Of a stretch of DNA of 64,000 nt, positions 18,197 through 31,395 are shown piece by piece. Each line of letters starts with the position of its first letter. Within the stretch, counting starts at the first letter, position 1. The position numbers and the translations under genes were made by a program. Source of the DNA: Hyperoplus lanceolatus (Eukaryota; Chordata; Actinopteri; Uranoscopiformes; Ammodytidae); the NCBI GenBank assembly GCA_026929865.2, contig CM049403.1, positions 25,047,001 through 25,111,000 on the forward strand, written 5' to 3'. The notes under the pieces are model-generated. The model had not been told where the DNA came from, searched no databases, and saw nothing but the letters and a program-made list of their open reading frames with translations.

Positions 18197-18722
18197 CTTT
18201 CAACAGGTTTGGTTCTCTTTACACCTATTGTTTCCTCTGGTCTGAATCGTTGGTGAAGGGAACCTTATTGCAGCGACACAAGCCATGTGAGATTGTTCTT
18301 TTCAGCCATTGGCCAGACGTGTCTGGGGCGGGAGCAATAACGTAGTTCCTGAACTGCTCAACAGTTGGACAGAATTTCCATACAGTAAAACTACAGAAAG
18401 AAACTACAGCAAGTAGATCATCATCCTAATCCCACAATGCATAGCAAATCTGGCAACGGGGACCTGTTTTAAATCCAAAATACTCTGTGCTTCCTGCAGT
18501 TGGGTCGGATTGAGGCCGCTCATGTTCTCACCACAAACGAACCACATCAGAGTTTGTTTGGAGATGTACCATGAGCACCTCTTCAACAAGGTTTGGTTTC
18601 GCTGGTTTGGTCCGTTTTTGATGCACAGCCGAGCACCATTGCCTTGTTCTCACCTGCCAAAAACAAACCGCATAAAGGTGGGAAAGAACCCAAGTTCGTT
18701 TCCATCCAACCAAACAAGGCAG
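18197..18722. repeat. Diverged MITE-like repeat (tentative)
   Basis: The segment opens with a GGTTTGGTTCTCTTTACACC-type stretch and later carries several GGTTTGGT / AACAAACCGC and CGAACCAC blocks in both orientations. This is the composition of common non-autonomous fish DNA transposons rich in GGTTCG/CGAACC motifs. Exact ends and target duplication are not visible, so boundaries are approximate and the family is not assigned. Confidence 0.35.
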
Positions 18723-20244
18723 GTGTGATATAGCGCTATAGGATCCAATGTTTTCACTGAGCGGTACTATTCTACATTCTGCTGTTGCAAGTAGTCAATA
18801 AATTAATCATTTGTGACGTGTTATTTTTTGCCCCAGAAATATCTAAGATTCCATGTGCAGCTAGAATATTCAGCTGGATCAATCTTCTGCAGAGCTCATG
18901 AGTGAAAAGCTCAAGGATATTTGCCCTTAAGGGAAATGTTTTGTGCAAATACCTGCAGGATTAGCAAACGCTCAGTGAGCTCTTGAGCAAAGACACAGGG
19001 GTACAACAATGTGGGGTATGCACCTGGTCTAGACCATGTGGATCAGCAGCGTGCGGTCACACCTGGGAGACAGGTGAGTTTGAGGAGCTCGTCACTCACA
19101 GACCTGGTGGCCCTGCAGCGGTCTGCCAGTTCAAATTTACTGCCCTGTTCGGGTTAAAAAAACAAAGTTCCTGTTCTGAAGATCTGCGCTATATAAACAT
19201 GCAACCACATATTTCACACACTTGACAAGTGTGTGGGTGTGCGCATGCCCACAGACACACAAGCAAGCACCGACACACGCAAACAGATTATCTTGGATGT
19301 TTATACAGAACGACTCAAGCACAGATCTGATTGGGCTTATCTGATCCGGGGGCACAGCTAGTTAAATCAAGTGTAAGAAATTCTCACGCACCTGTGTGCG
19401 GTGGAAAGAATGCCTGTTTTACATTTTTTTAACTACAGCCAGGAAATGATTGCTACATATTTCGGTCTTTGTTTTACAAATTTTGTCGCAAGTCTAATTT
19501 GAACAATACATTCCTTCACTTTCGTTTTTTTATCCCGAACGGGATTTCATTATCTTTTAAGACGATTGTTCCTACCGACTAACACAAACAGTAACAGATT
19601 ACATGAAGATATTAGCCAATTACAAAAATAAAGTGAAGCTGTTTTATAGTGTCAAAGGATGATAAGATAATGGTGGCATGTTTGAAGTCACACCCCATCC
19701 TGCTGCACCAGTTAGTTAATCTCATGTTTGTTTCCTGGATTAGATTGCCGCATTTAACAGTTTTACATGTTAGTGTTACTTTAATGGCAGAGTTGGTTGA
19801 TGGCAAACACCAACCATCCCTCCCTCAAACACTCATTCTCCATTCCATATAGTATGTTGGCATTCAAGCCTCTTGTGAACCATAGCTAGTGACTATATAG
19901 CGTCACATACCAGTGAGTTACAGTTGTGGCTGACACATTGTATTATTTCTGGCTAGAACTAAAACAAATTAAAATATTTCCATTGTGGGAATTTTTAATG
20001 GCATCACTATTAATGTAATGTTGACACCTTTTTTTATATACACTGACAAGAAATGCTAGAAAATTTAATATCACATTTTTGGCTGACCAGGCATATGCTT
20101 AGAGCAGAATTAGAGTTCCTGGTTAGTTTTGAGATCAAAAAGATTCCACACATTCTGCCAATGATGCTATAAAGATAACACCCACAGCTAATGTCTGACA
20201 CAGCTGACACAGGCAGAGAAAACTTTAAGACGCCTGACAACTAA

Positions 20245-20322
<78 letters not shown>

Positions 20323-22764
20323 TCACAAGACTCTTAATAAATAGTTATTTGTGGATATACTTCGGATTTTGCCTGTTAAACAACCTAAATCTAAAAAATT
20401 AAAATGTTAGCAGCATTGTTTACTTAGATTTGAGTTTTTGAATTGCACATTTTTGCACAGTTCTCACACCCTGACACTAACGGGCCATCATACATTAGAC
20501 TAGTCCTGCATAAAACTAAATGTTTAGGTTTAACTTTATGGACCAGTCCAACATATCTTTATGACAGTGCTGTATTTACATGTATGTTGTGTTTAATAGA
20601 AGTCAGGGAATATTTATAGCTACATATAATAAAGCTGTCTAGAAGCCTTGAAGTCCATACAGCACCAATACACGGGGTATTGTTGGGTACATCGTTATGC
20701 TGTTCTCATGTTGAGATAAGATATGTGAACAGTGTGTGTTTAGTGTTCAGTTGCTCTAGGAGCAGATAGCAGTAGCACTCTTGTTTCAATTGTTAGTTCA
20801 AAAGGTAAACACATGAGAAGATGAACAAAGAGCACACTCTTCACTTGATGTTCTTGTCATGCAAATTCATTTGAAGATCAAAAGAACACAACAATCTGGT
20901 TTTCCCTTTTCTTTTGAAGTGTTAAGACCTCTCAGGGAGTTTGATGTATACTCTTAAAAGACATTTTTGGCGTGGTAGGAAAAAAAGCCTTTTTAAGGCT
21001 TAGTGACTATCTGATTGATTGTTTTGTGGACTGTGCTGTCATGCTATGCTATGCATTGTGCTACAGCTGCTCGGCTGCAGTCAGATCTGATCTCTGGCCC
21101 TGCCCTCTGTTACGTCACACACCTCGCTGAGCGTGCCAACCCCCCATACACTGGCACGTTATTGTCATATGCGTGATAATCTGGCTACAGCAGACACAGA
21201 GCGGTGATGAGGGGACAGATAGACCGCTCGTGGTTCTGGCCCCCCCCCCCACCCCGACTGTGCAGAGGAGGTGAGAATAAGAAATGTGAGAAGATTGTTG
21301 TTACATCTCTGTCTCTGATTGCTGGAAAAACACATGCCTCTGTTGAAAACACACATGAGTATCAGCACCATTTAACAAAAAATGTTCCTTTCAAGTTAAA
21401 CTCCAGATCACATTCAGTGATCTCAAATCAAAGGGAGACATGCCGTAAATACATTTCATGCAAGTATACGGCATGAAACTTTTATAAACACTTTTTTTTT
21501 CTCCAGCTTCACCATCCATACCAGGGTTAAATATAGGGAATTCCTTCAGAAATGTACTCCCTTTCCGTAGGAAAAATACCTGAAGGAACCAGGTATTTTT
21601 AGCGTGTGCCCTTTTACTGTATCTGTTTGTTCCCATACTCCTTCACCACAACATAAATGTCAAGCCTCAATGATCAACTCAGACCCTGACATGTCAATTA
21701 ATACACTTTCAAGCTGCATTGGTGGTTTGGAATTAGATTTCACACTACAATAGCTGCTTAAAATCCAGCTTTAGAATAAAGGGTTTATTAAGAAAAAGTC
21801 ACAAATCAAGGAACAGAATGGAGGCAAACAGGAGGGTGCAAGTAATCTTATTTGTCCTGGTGAAAAAGTGATACATCTCTGTTAAGTAACTTTAACGTCA
21901 AGGGCAAACCTTCAGGTCTAACTAACTCTGCCTTCCAGGTCACATTCTTTCTCTTCAGGGTAGACTGAAGAACTAGAAGTTTTTTGACAAAGAAAACAAA
22001 CAAAAAAAACTCAAAAGTGGTAGACTATAAAAACCCACTCACCAGAACAAATTCTGCAAAACCCCAGATTATGTTCAGTTTGTCATTTAAATCATTATTT
22101 TAGTTATGGTTGGAGAAGCATCTTAGTTTTGGTTAAAAGGAATTCCAGCTTCATACCATTACGACTTCCAAACCCGCACAACGTTAAGGGTACATGGCTT
22201 TCTGCATTGGCAGATCGTGGGTAGTCCATTTAGAAATAAAGAATCATCCAATACTGAAATAATTACCAGGGTATACGTGTTTCACCTTCAATGTACATAC
22301 ATAAAGAACCCTTCCTCTAAACATTGCCATTGATAATTCAGTAAACCCAAGAATACATTTCTAAAAAGTATGAAGTTATGATTAGGGAAATACCATGCTT
22401 ATAGCGAATAAACTATTGCGTAAGTAAACAACACATGTTTGGGATAGACCTTTGTTAGGGTAAAAACAAAATACTAAGGCTGTGCGCGTCACGAATAACC
22501 AACACCGAAAAAATGCAAACAGGCAGTCTGTCTGTTGAGTCACCGTCAATAATGTCAACCGCAAGTTATTTTTGTCTGTCTCTGACGTGACATACCAAGC
22601 TAATTTCACATGCATGGTATGCAGATCTTTTTTTTCACGTGTAATCATTTAACGATTAAAACATTGTATAAAAATACAAGTATTTTGCATTTTCATAACA
22701 TTGCATTAACTTGCATTTAGCAGGAGTTTCGGGCCTTTTCATCGTTCAAGCACAGATTGGAATA
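18723..22764. other. Gene-free intergenic DNA
   Basis: No protein-like frame, tRNA or transposon with clear ends is seen. The stretch contains a (CA)n run at 20249-20320 and an otherwise AT-rich background. Confidence 0.55.
20249..20320. repeat. (CA)n microsatellite
   Basis: About 72 bases of uninterrupted CA dinucleotides. Confidence 0.97.
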
Positions 22765-23060
22765 TATTGAAATAAAACTATTGGATGGAGCACCGTCACA
22801 TTTGGTACAGACTTTGATGTTTCCGTTCGATGTTTTCCTGACTTGGGTGATCCCCTGACCACTCCTGTATATTCGCGAAGATGACATGTGTGAGTCAGAC
22901 TGAAAAATCTTGGCAACTATTGGGTTGATTTGCTTGACATTTGGTACAGATATTGACAATTCCCAGGAGGATAAATTCTCACAACCTTGGTGATGTCCTG
23001 ATATTTCTAGTGAATGGTTCGCAGATGAATCTACATTATCATCTAAATGCCACTTTGTCC
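22765..23060. repeat. Two diverged units of a dispersed fish repeat
   Basis: Two successive units share an ordered set of motifs: ACTATTGG(A/G)T, then CATTTGGTACAGA, then a GAT-rich piece, then CTTGGTGAT(C/G)CCTGA. They are about 150 bases apart (22775-22870 and 22915-23025). A pattern of this type, in the context of 'attggatggattgccatgaaatttggta', is a very common dispersed element in teleost genomes. The units are heavily diverged, so this is an old copy. Recognition is from memory of the family, not from a search. Confidence 0.5.
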
Positions 23061-23624
23061 AATAGAATTGTTTTAGTTTTTATTATTTTACATTTTTCTA
23101 ATTTCTATTTATGTTTCCTAACTTCTTGCACCAAAATACCAAAGTAAGGTACCTTGTACATGCAAACTTTCTTGGCAATAAATTAGAATTCTGATGCCAA
23201 TCTGCAGAACTAATGATAATCCCTTTATTTTAGCAGCGTCATAGTGCAGCTATAGCATAGCAGTAACAGCTCTTAGTTTTGTTTAAATGTGTATACACTT
23301 TGAAGATAAGTCTTGTTGTCTAACTTACTGTCAACATGGCCTGAAGCCGCGGGAGAGTAACTCCGAGAGGTGACAATGTATCCTCAGTGCCACACCCTGC
23401 CAACACAACACATGCACTATAAATAAACTCATTACTACTGTCAAGGAGGGCAGGAACCTTACGCCAACAGATAAAGTTTCCATAGACGTATAACGCTGTT
23501 GGGTTTGCTGTTACAGCCAGAATGATTCTTTCTGACATCACAGGCTGCATTCCTCATGTGAAATCTGACATACTGATGGCAGCCATGCCGTAAATCACCT
23601 GGCGAACACAAAAGCACTCTCTCA

Positions 23625-23648
23625 CTCACACACACATACATACACACA

Positions 23649-23736
<88 letters not shown>
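23625..23736. repeat. (CA)n microsatellite
   Basis: About 110 bases of CA dinucleotides with two early interruptions (ATACATAC and CTCA). Frames reading Cys/Val through it are artefacts. Confidence 0.95.
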
Positions 23737-23739
<3 letters not shown>

Positions 23740-24670
23740 CATAAATCAGCACAGGTGCTAAGCGGGAGAATAGGAGAAGGGAGTGAAGCTTTAAAGTTAA
23801 AACCATAATTATAGGCTTTGTGTTATTTTTAGAGCGGCAGTCAGAGAGCTAGCAATAGGAACAAAAACAATAACAGAATCTCCTGCAGACAAACATGTAC
23901 GTGTGTGATTCAACCCCATGTGAGTAATGTCACACCTGATTCATCACCTGGGCATCGCAGACAAAGCCTGAAAAAAAAAACCCAAGACGAAATAAACAGC
24001 AGGTAAATCAAAATGAACTGTGTCTGTGACTGTGAAGGGAACCCCCTGTATCTGGTGATCCCTTTCAAAACATCATTACACAAGACACCAGTTTAAAAAT
24101 AACCGACAAACACACACACACACAGGCCTAACCTCAACTGCTCAACACACACACGCACGCGATGGCATACTCTCAACAATGACTCACAGCAATTACCTGA
24201 CACTGTTAAGCATTGTGAAACACTAGCCGGGTTACCCTCAGTCGCCTACTGTCAGTCACTGTTTCCTCATATTTCACACTAATCCTTTTTTTCAGACAAA
24301 CACGGCAGAGCGGCTAATAGCTAAGTATGTTTGGACATGTTGAGTGAATGGACAGCCTAAATGTGATGGGTGATCCGTCATGCTCACTGTAGATAAATCA
24401 TCTTATAGCACAGAAACTTAACTCATAATAACTTGGGTCAGTGTGATAAGATACAAGATAGAGTCTGCGTTGTACCAGGTGAGAGGAGAGCCAAGACCCC
24501 GAAGGGTCAATGTCATACACGAAACAAGCTGAACCTCTGATAAGAGAGGCCTCAAAAACATGGCAGTTATGTAAAATGCTATCTAAACATTGCATAAAGC
24601 CGAGAGGCGTCTGGTATTGTAGGTGTAATCCCTCACCTGTCTTGACAATGAGGGACACACTTGTCACGTG

Positions 24671-24763
<93 letters not shown>

Positions 24764-25484
24764 AGTTGTATGGAATGTATTTTTCCATCTTGTAAATCTA
24801 TGGTGTGACCCTGCGCTCAGGCCTGCGTCTGTCTGGAGTAGCTCACAAAATAAACTATAGATGTAAACAAGCACAGGACCAGAGTCCTAGTTTTAAATTT
24901 CGATAAATGGGATAAAGCAAGACACTTTCAGATGTACTAGATTATTCTGATTTTGATAAACCTGCCATATGAAAACAAACAAAAAGACCTATGATCTTCC
25001 TTTTGTCTTTTTCCCTTGTGCAATTAAATATGACTGTATTTGGGTGTGGGATAAAACTGGAGCTGCCCATGTTTTGTTTTTTGGGCCCTTTCCACTCCTA
25101 ATTTTTCGGGTCATATCAAGGCCATTTATTTATAGAGCAGATCAAAATCGAGATAGTGTTGACTTTTACGAAAAGTAAAAACAAATCAAAGCAATTAGAC
25201 AGCTATAATTACAGTAATTTACACAATATTTATAACAAATCGAACAAATTGCAAAACGTAAAAAGGATTTGAACAATATCCTCACAGTATAAAAGCATGT
25301 ATGATTATACAATGGCGAAATAACCAATTTGTTACATTAACACACCCTTGTGTTATACGATCTGACCATTTGCACAAATTTAAAACATTATGCTCACTCC
25401 GCAGTCTGCACAATAGTAAAGATATTCATTCTAAACAACTAATAACTGCACTTATCTCACTTTATGTTTTTGTTTATTTTAAAT
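23737..25484. other. Gene-free intergenic DNA
   Basis: Holds the (TG)n tract at 24675-24760 and otherwise unique-looking sequence. No coding region or RNA gene is seen. Confidence 0.55.
24675..24760. repeat. (TG)n microsatellite
   Basis: About 86 bases of uninterrupted TG dinucleotides. Confidence 0.97.
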
Positions 25485-25755
25485 GCGGGGCAGCGGTGGC
25501 GAAGTGGGTAGGGAGTTTGCCTCTGGAGTGCAGGGTCGGAGGTTCGATTCCCCGCCTACCCACATGTCGAAGTGTCCCTGGGCAAGACACTGAACCCCAA
25601 ATTGCTCCCGATGGTTCAGACAGCGCCTTGCATGGCAGCTACTGCCAGCGGTGTTTGAGTGTATGTATAAAATGTGTATTGTGAAGCGCCTTGTGACCCT
25701 GGTCTGTGAAGGGCGCTATATAAATAAAGCTTACTTACTTACTTACTTACTTACT
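25485..25755 (+). mobile_element. tRNA-derived SINE with (TTAC)n tail
   Basis: The 5' part carries an RNA polymerase III A box (TGGCGAAGTGG, about 25497-25507) and B box (GGTTCGATTCC, about 25541-25551) at tRNA-like spacing. A central stretch containing GGGCAAGACACTGAACCCC follows, as in several fish tRNA-SINE families. The 3' end is GGGCGCTATATAAATAAAGC followed by a TTAC microsatellite tail (25731-25755). The tRNA part is not a functional tRNA gene: it is embedded in the SINE and has no proper 3' acceptor. It would be mobilised by a partner LINE. Flanking target duplications are not obvious. Confidence 0.88.
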
Positions 25756-28700
25756 CTATTCATATTCCTGGACGTGTTGCTTTTAATCATGTTCCTTATG
25801 TTCCTGTTTCTGTTGTATGTTATTTATGTGCACAATCAGACCATGGCAAGTCCCTTGTTTATATGAACATACGTAAACTGTTTTCTGATTCTGATTCTGA
25901 TTCTGGAAGCATCCCGAGCAGTCCTATGTAAATGTTGCAGGGAAGGGCGGTCTGTATATAGCCATAGCGGAGAACGTGGAAAAAGGGTCATAAGACACTG
26001 AGAGGACAATGTTGTGTGTGACTGGACATGTAAGGGAATCAATATGCAGAACTTTTACAAATTTCTGGTTCTTTTATATTTGGAAGCGTTTTCAATGAAA
26101 CTCCCATGTCTCCCATGTCGTCTGCTCGTCTTCTGGCCTCAAACAATTCATTTGATTTGGACTTTGCAGATCTCTCAGCTATACAAGGTTTAAGATGCTG
26201 CTAAATCAGCCAGTCAGTCTAGAGTGCAGTTCTTTGTTGCCAGGAAGCTGTAAATACTAGGAATAGTAAATATAATGGCATCAGCAGAAGTTCAGACTTT
26301 CACTAAGTAACCGAGGGAGCTCCTGAAATAAGAAGATTCGGGTCTGTGATTGCAGCAGCAGCAGCAGCAGCAGGCCTCTCAACCAGCGTTGCGTTCCCAC
26401 TCTCACACATGGACCACCTGGGTGATCTGTTTATGGAAGCCATCACAGCTTCTGGCCCTGAGCACATTCGAACTATTCATGCCTCTTTTGTTTAAAGAAA
26501 GTCAATTTATAAAGTCTACTGCACAAGCAGTATGCCGATCAGAAACAGAGTGACTGGTCCAATCAGTCCAATGCGTTCAATCTGGATACAAAAGCAGCTC
26601 GGCCCTATATATAACATAAAAACCAGGACATTAAAGGCATATTCCACTGTTTTCTATTAACTTGATTCCTTTGGTGGATTACATATAAAATACATCTCCT
26701 TAATCTCATACAATTATTCCATGCTCCCACAGAAACATCATAACTTTGACTTCACAAAAAAAAATGTAAAAAAAGGAGGAGGAGCAGGTATTGCGTATGT
26801 GTTTCGTGCAAGGCCAAACATTTTTTTCCACAGGTTAATTTGTAGGGAGCAGCTCCATGCTGTTATCACGCACTACGGAGCACTTTGTTTTGCTGCTGCC
26901 GTGAAAAGTGTTTTTGAGCTAACCCAAACACAGTCTATAGTAACAGTGATATTATCTACCTGGGCACGCGGGGCCCACCTGCGGGGCTCTGACACAGCGA
27001 GGGAGATGTTTTACCTCGTCTGCACGAATGGGCCCGGAGCAGGGGAGGGAGGCGATGTATGGGGGGGGGGAGGAAACACACGCATAGGAGGGGGGAGGGG
27101 GGCGGGAGAGAGAGAGCATTTTACAAGCTAACACGCATGATGCTGTTTGGGCAGGTTGAGCCTGCAGACTTTTCATCAGCTAGTTTTTTCTTCGCTTCTG
27201 AACGGCCACACTATAATTAATCAGATGTCTGGGCTGGATAGGCACGCAAGGGCTGGGTTCAAGACCTTTTGTTTGGATAGATGCCTGGTCAGGTGTGTAT
27301 AGCTGTATAAATAGTTACCGCCTGTTTTTCTCACAACGCCTTTCAGAGAAAGTTCAATTAGAGTGGTGTGGCAGCAGCGGCACATCTCCCGACATGAACC
27401 AGCCTAACAGTGCAGCAATTATGGTTTTTCTACTTTTTATAGCATAATTAGAGATAATTGCACTCGATCGTAACGGAGGTGTACACGATTCACTAACACA
27501 TGGTACTATTTATACCTCAATGAACTGTTCATGCTCTCTTCTCTGCACTGAACCTCAAACTATCAGTTTATCCCAACAATGGCTTCATTTGACTGAAAGG
27601 CTTCATAATACAATGACTTTATAATACAATCACACCACTGAATTAGATAATCCTGTGTATCCACTGTTATCATGGCGCTTACCCATGACCACCAATCCCA
27701 GTCAACAACAACAACAGGTGCTGCAGTTTCTGCATGTACACTCTTTTCCTTACACTCCATCCACCCATTGCTACCCCCAATGGCCAAACGTGTTCCTCCG
27801 GCATGCAGGGGAAGTTCACACATTTTACGATTACGAGTATGTACATTCAAAGGCCAAATCAAACAGGAGAGTTGGTGTATTGAGCTATAGAAATCACATC
27901 TGCTGAACATCAGATTTTGGCGTATGAGTAATGATTTTATTGGATGGATAAAGGTGTTATTTTATCTTTGTATTGTAATTAATAAACCGCCTGAATAAAC
28001 TATAATTGTTTCCATATTAATTCACAGCCGTATGTAGCTTCTCCCCCTGCCCATAGAACTCCATAACCGTGCAAAATCTACACATAAAACAATCAATATT
28101 TAACATGTATTGGGGCAATACTGTTGCACTGGGGACAATACATTGACTTGCAAAGTGGGAGAAGCTATTTTGGGAGCCCTTGGTTCTGGACTTACAGTTA
28201 CAATCCCATTATAATTGTGTCCAAGACAATGTTATGATTCACAGGCTTGGATTGCCGTGGAACTCTCCTGGTTAAATCAAACGGACCAAATATGAACAAT
28301 TGCATCGAAAAAGATGTTGACTTATAAGCCTGTGTATATAAAACCATTTTGAAGGTATACCCGGAGAAAGTCTAATTTTACAGGTTACATTGCTAACCAT
28401 TCATCTATGCAATATATAATATATTGTTTTGTAGATGTTACATAATGGAACCTGGGTCTCATTTGAATGAATTCAGCAACTCTGGCAGTAGCTTCTTCTC
28501 ATGTGTAATCTAGTATTTAGAACTGTCCGATAATGCAAAAAAAAAAAAGAAAAACTATAGGGTTGTTGCATTATTCTGTGTTTCCAAGCAAAGTAGCATG
28601 TATGATGTCTGACTGTCATGCAGCTGCTGGACATGCTTGACGATTTGTTTAAATATTGACACAGATTTTTGACAAGCTGAGAGGAATAAGCTACAGTGTT

Positions 28701-30689
28701 AATGGTAGTATAGAAATATGTTTTACACCGGATGGGTGTAAAATGCTGGGGTTTGTTACTCAGCCAGGCAGCTGCTGTTTACTCCAGTGGATCAATGCAG
28801 GACACATTATAACCCCACAGCCAGCTGGAGGAGATTAGGCCTTTTTTCCCCAATCAAACTTCCGATCCTTAATGATATTTATTTACGAATTATCGCCAGA
28901 TCGATATCTAATAGCATTTACTACAAACAGTAACATCTGCCCAGGAGACCAGGTTTCTAATTACCCATGCAGTGAGTCATGTATAGACTAAAGAGATTAC
29001 AAAGAATACAAATAAAAACTTAGAAATGAATGAGTATTGCGGGTTGGGGAAAAACAGGTTATTCTAGAGCTTCTACATAGGCAGAGAGAGATACTCGTAT
29101 TTAATATCTTCGCACGTAGAACTACAATAATAAACAATGTGGTCAAACAATTTGCTAGGTGGACTTAAGTGTCTGAAGTCATGAGATTTTGTCAACCTCT
29201 AAAATGAGGTTTTACACCAAAAAGTAACGTAGATACACACAATCACACATTCAGTTTATCGGCAGTATAAGCAAGCACTCGTGCCACCACACCATTGAGT
29301 GGTTGGCTTTAAACACAAATCAGACTCTTTGTCAAGCTCATTGTCTCTGTGTGTGCGCTTCCTACAAGCTAGTTCAGTTAAAAACTATTCCTTGCAACTG
29401 AAGAGCCGCGTGTGCCGACCTGAACTGGGTTCAAATAACATAAAAGGGTCACCACAGTGATTTCACACACTTTCACTGAAAACACGACATCTGCCTTTTC
29501 GGATTTTAGATTTAGTTATACCTTGTATAAATTGACAAATAAAGAAACTTAACTTAATAGGTAAGAGAAGCCGAAAAATCCTAAGAAAACTTGGTTTGGA
29601 TGTGAAAATCTGAAAACATTACAGCTGCATGCTACATTCATAGTCATGTACTCTCATGCTTTACTGACACTTAAAGGTTCATGATGTAGGGCTGTGGTCG
29701 TCCTTTTAAAAACTGTTAATTGTGGTAATTTATACTGGTGAGAAACAGTGGCTCCAAATATTACCCGCACACTAATGTTTTGAATCAGAAAGGTGTTTGT
29801 TGGGGTTGTAGGTGGAATGACTCCATGGTAACTGCTCAGTGTTTGCAGTTAAAGCCCCCGAGCTAGATGTTCCCCCTCTCAATCAAAGAAAGAAAAGGGG
29901 CGGTTAAGGTTCAGACGGTGCAAAAATAGCACTACGGAGCCCCGTGGTAGGTTGAGAGGCGGGTGAAGCATCTCGTGCAAACCACTATGCGTGAGTAGAG
30001 TGTTTGGATCCTATTTCAAGTTTAGACAGAAAAGGGCTGAACGGCTGCCAGGTAAACAGTTCATCGCAGGTACTGATTTGGCCCTGTGTTTATGCTTACA
30101 CAAAAACAGCCTACAGCACTGCTGAATGGAGGTAGGTCCTATCATCTGCAGTGATAAAGCAAGGTGTCTATGGCTAAGATCAATCAATGCTTCTTTTTTT
30201 CTTTATCCACCCTTCCCCCCAGCCCCTAATCTCCCTCCACACTTCCCAGCTCGGCATGCGAGGGGACTCTAGCGTGTGAAGAGTTGAAATGGATGATAAC
30301 GGCAGATAGGGTCAGTATCAAGCCAGTGTTGCACGCATGGTGAAGGTTCTTTGACAGACATGCACTCACAGTAACATTGTACAGGCAGGATTAAGGGGTG
30401 CACTCAGGTCTGCTTCTACCCTGGTGGGGCTATGTTTTGAGTTCCTGTAGACTGCAGACCACCATCTGATTCTGGAAAAACTGTTCAAATGCACGAGAGG
30501 TGTTTAGTTGCCGGTGCAGACTCTGGCCTGTGCAATGTGAGGGATATAATAAGCATAAATATTATTCACATAGAGTATGCACACTGGCCATCTGCTCATA
30601 CACAGTAACATATACATGCAGAGTTAGATAATTGCTAAGAAGAAGGGGTGTGACCATCCAATTGGTGCACCTTTTCCGTCAGGGTTATG
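25756..30689. other. Gene-free flank; possible distal regulatory DNA
   Basis: No credible coding frame. Small repeats include GATTCT units (about 25893-25913) and a (CAG)n run (26353-26372). The 26940-27130 block is unusually GC-rich with a poly-G stretch and is followed by AT-rich sequence with TAATTA and ATAATTAGAG motifs (about 27213-27460). That combination is reminiscent of conserved enhancer DNA, but conservation cannot be judged from a single sequence. Confidence 0.45.
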
Positions 30690-31395
30690 ATTCATTCTTG
30701 CCCTATATGTTCATGCGCCAGTTTGGCAAATGAACCCACCAGGCTGGGTCCCTTATGTCGACACAAGCAACTTTGTCTGACCTAAGGGCACATGGCGTCG
30801 GGTGAGTCACTTGAGGTCCAATGAGGTCCATCTTTGTTAAAAAAAACATTAAGATAAGAAAAAGGTGCACTTCCATCAACCAGAGGAGTATTTGATGTAA
30901 GTGCTGACCATTGAGGATTTGAGCCAACTAAAGTTAAACTTAACAAGAAGGTGACTTGGGGTCAAGGTGGTCATTTGGGAATCAGAGAAGCTCTTTTGTC
31001 GACCACTTGGATTAAACTATCAGAGCTGCACTTTAACCATGTGCTTTGGGGTTCAGACAGGGAATCATATAGGCTACAGTAGTTGACCAATGTGGAAACT
31101 TCACTAACAAGAGCTGCACTTGGGCTGATCAGTGTTTAACATGGATCAACCAGAAGGAAATGCAGGGTCAAAAGGGTCACTTGTTGACCCAGATGGTTTA
31201 AGGCTGACTAAATGGGCACTTGCAGCAATGAGAGCTCCACTTGAGGTTACAAGAGGGACACTTTGACTGATAGGAGAGGCTGCTGGGTATAACTGAGTGC
31301 TCCTTTGGCCTGACCACAGAGGAATGCTCACCAACCAGGACAACAAGGCTCTGTACCTTCAAGAGGACCACCCTTTGGGGACCCACATGCCACCC
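30690..31395. repeat. Decayed low-order repeat stretch (tentative)
   Basis: Related short blocks recur many times in the same orientation at irregular intervals: GCACTTG(G/A)GG, TTGACCA, CAACCAG(A/G)GGA, GAGCTGCACTT and TCACTTG. Examples are at about 30806, 30866, 30985, 31025, 31108, 31178, 31216 and 31240. This looks like an old tandem array with a unit of roughly 30-40 bases that has diverged. No protein-like frame supports coding. The unit length is an estimate by eye. Confidence 0.35.

Noticed and set aside
24398-24874. 158-residue minus-strand open frame
   Set aside because: Reads through the (TG)n tract at 24675-24760; flanking residues resemble nothing known.
25497-25551. tRNA gene
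   Set aside because: A and B boxes belong to the SINE head; no complete cloverleaf with acceptor stem is formed.
25301-25684. 127-residue open frame
   Set aside because: Its second half is the translated tRNA-derived SINE (25485-25755).
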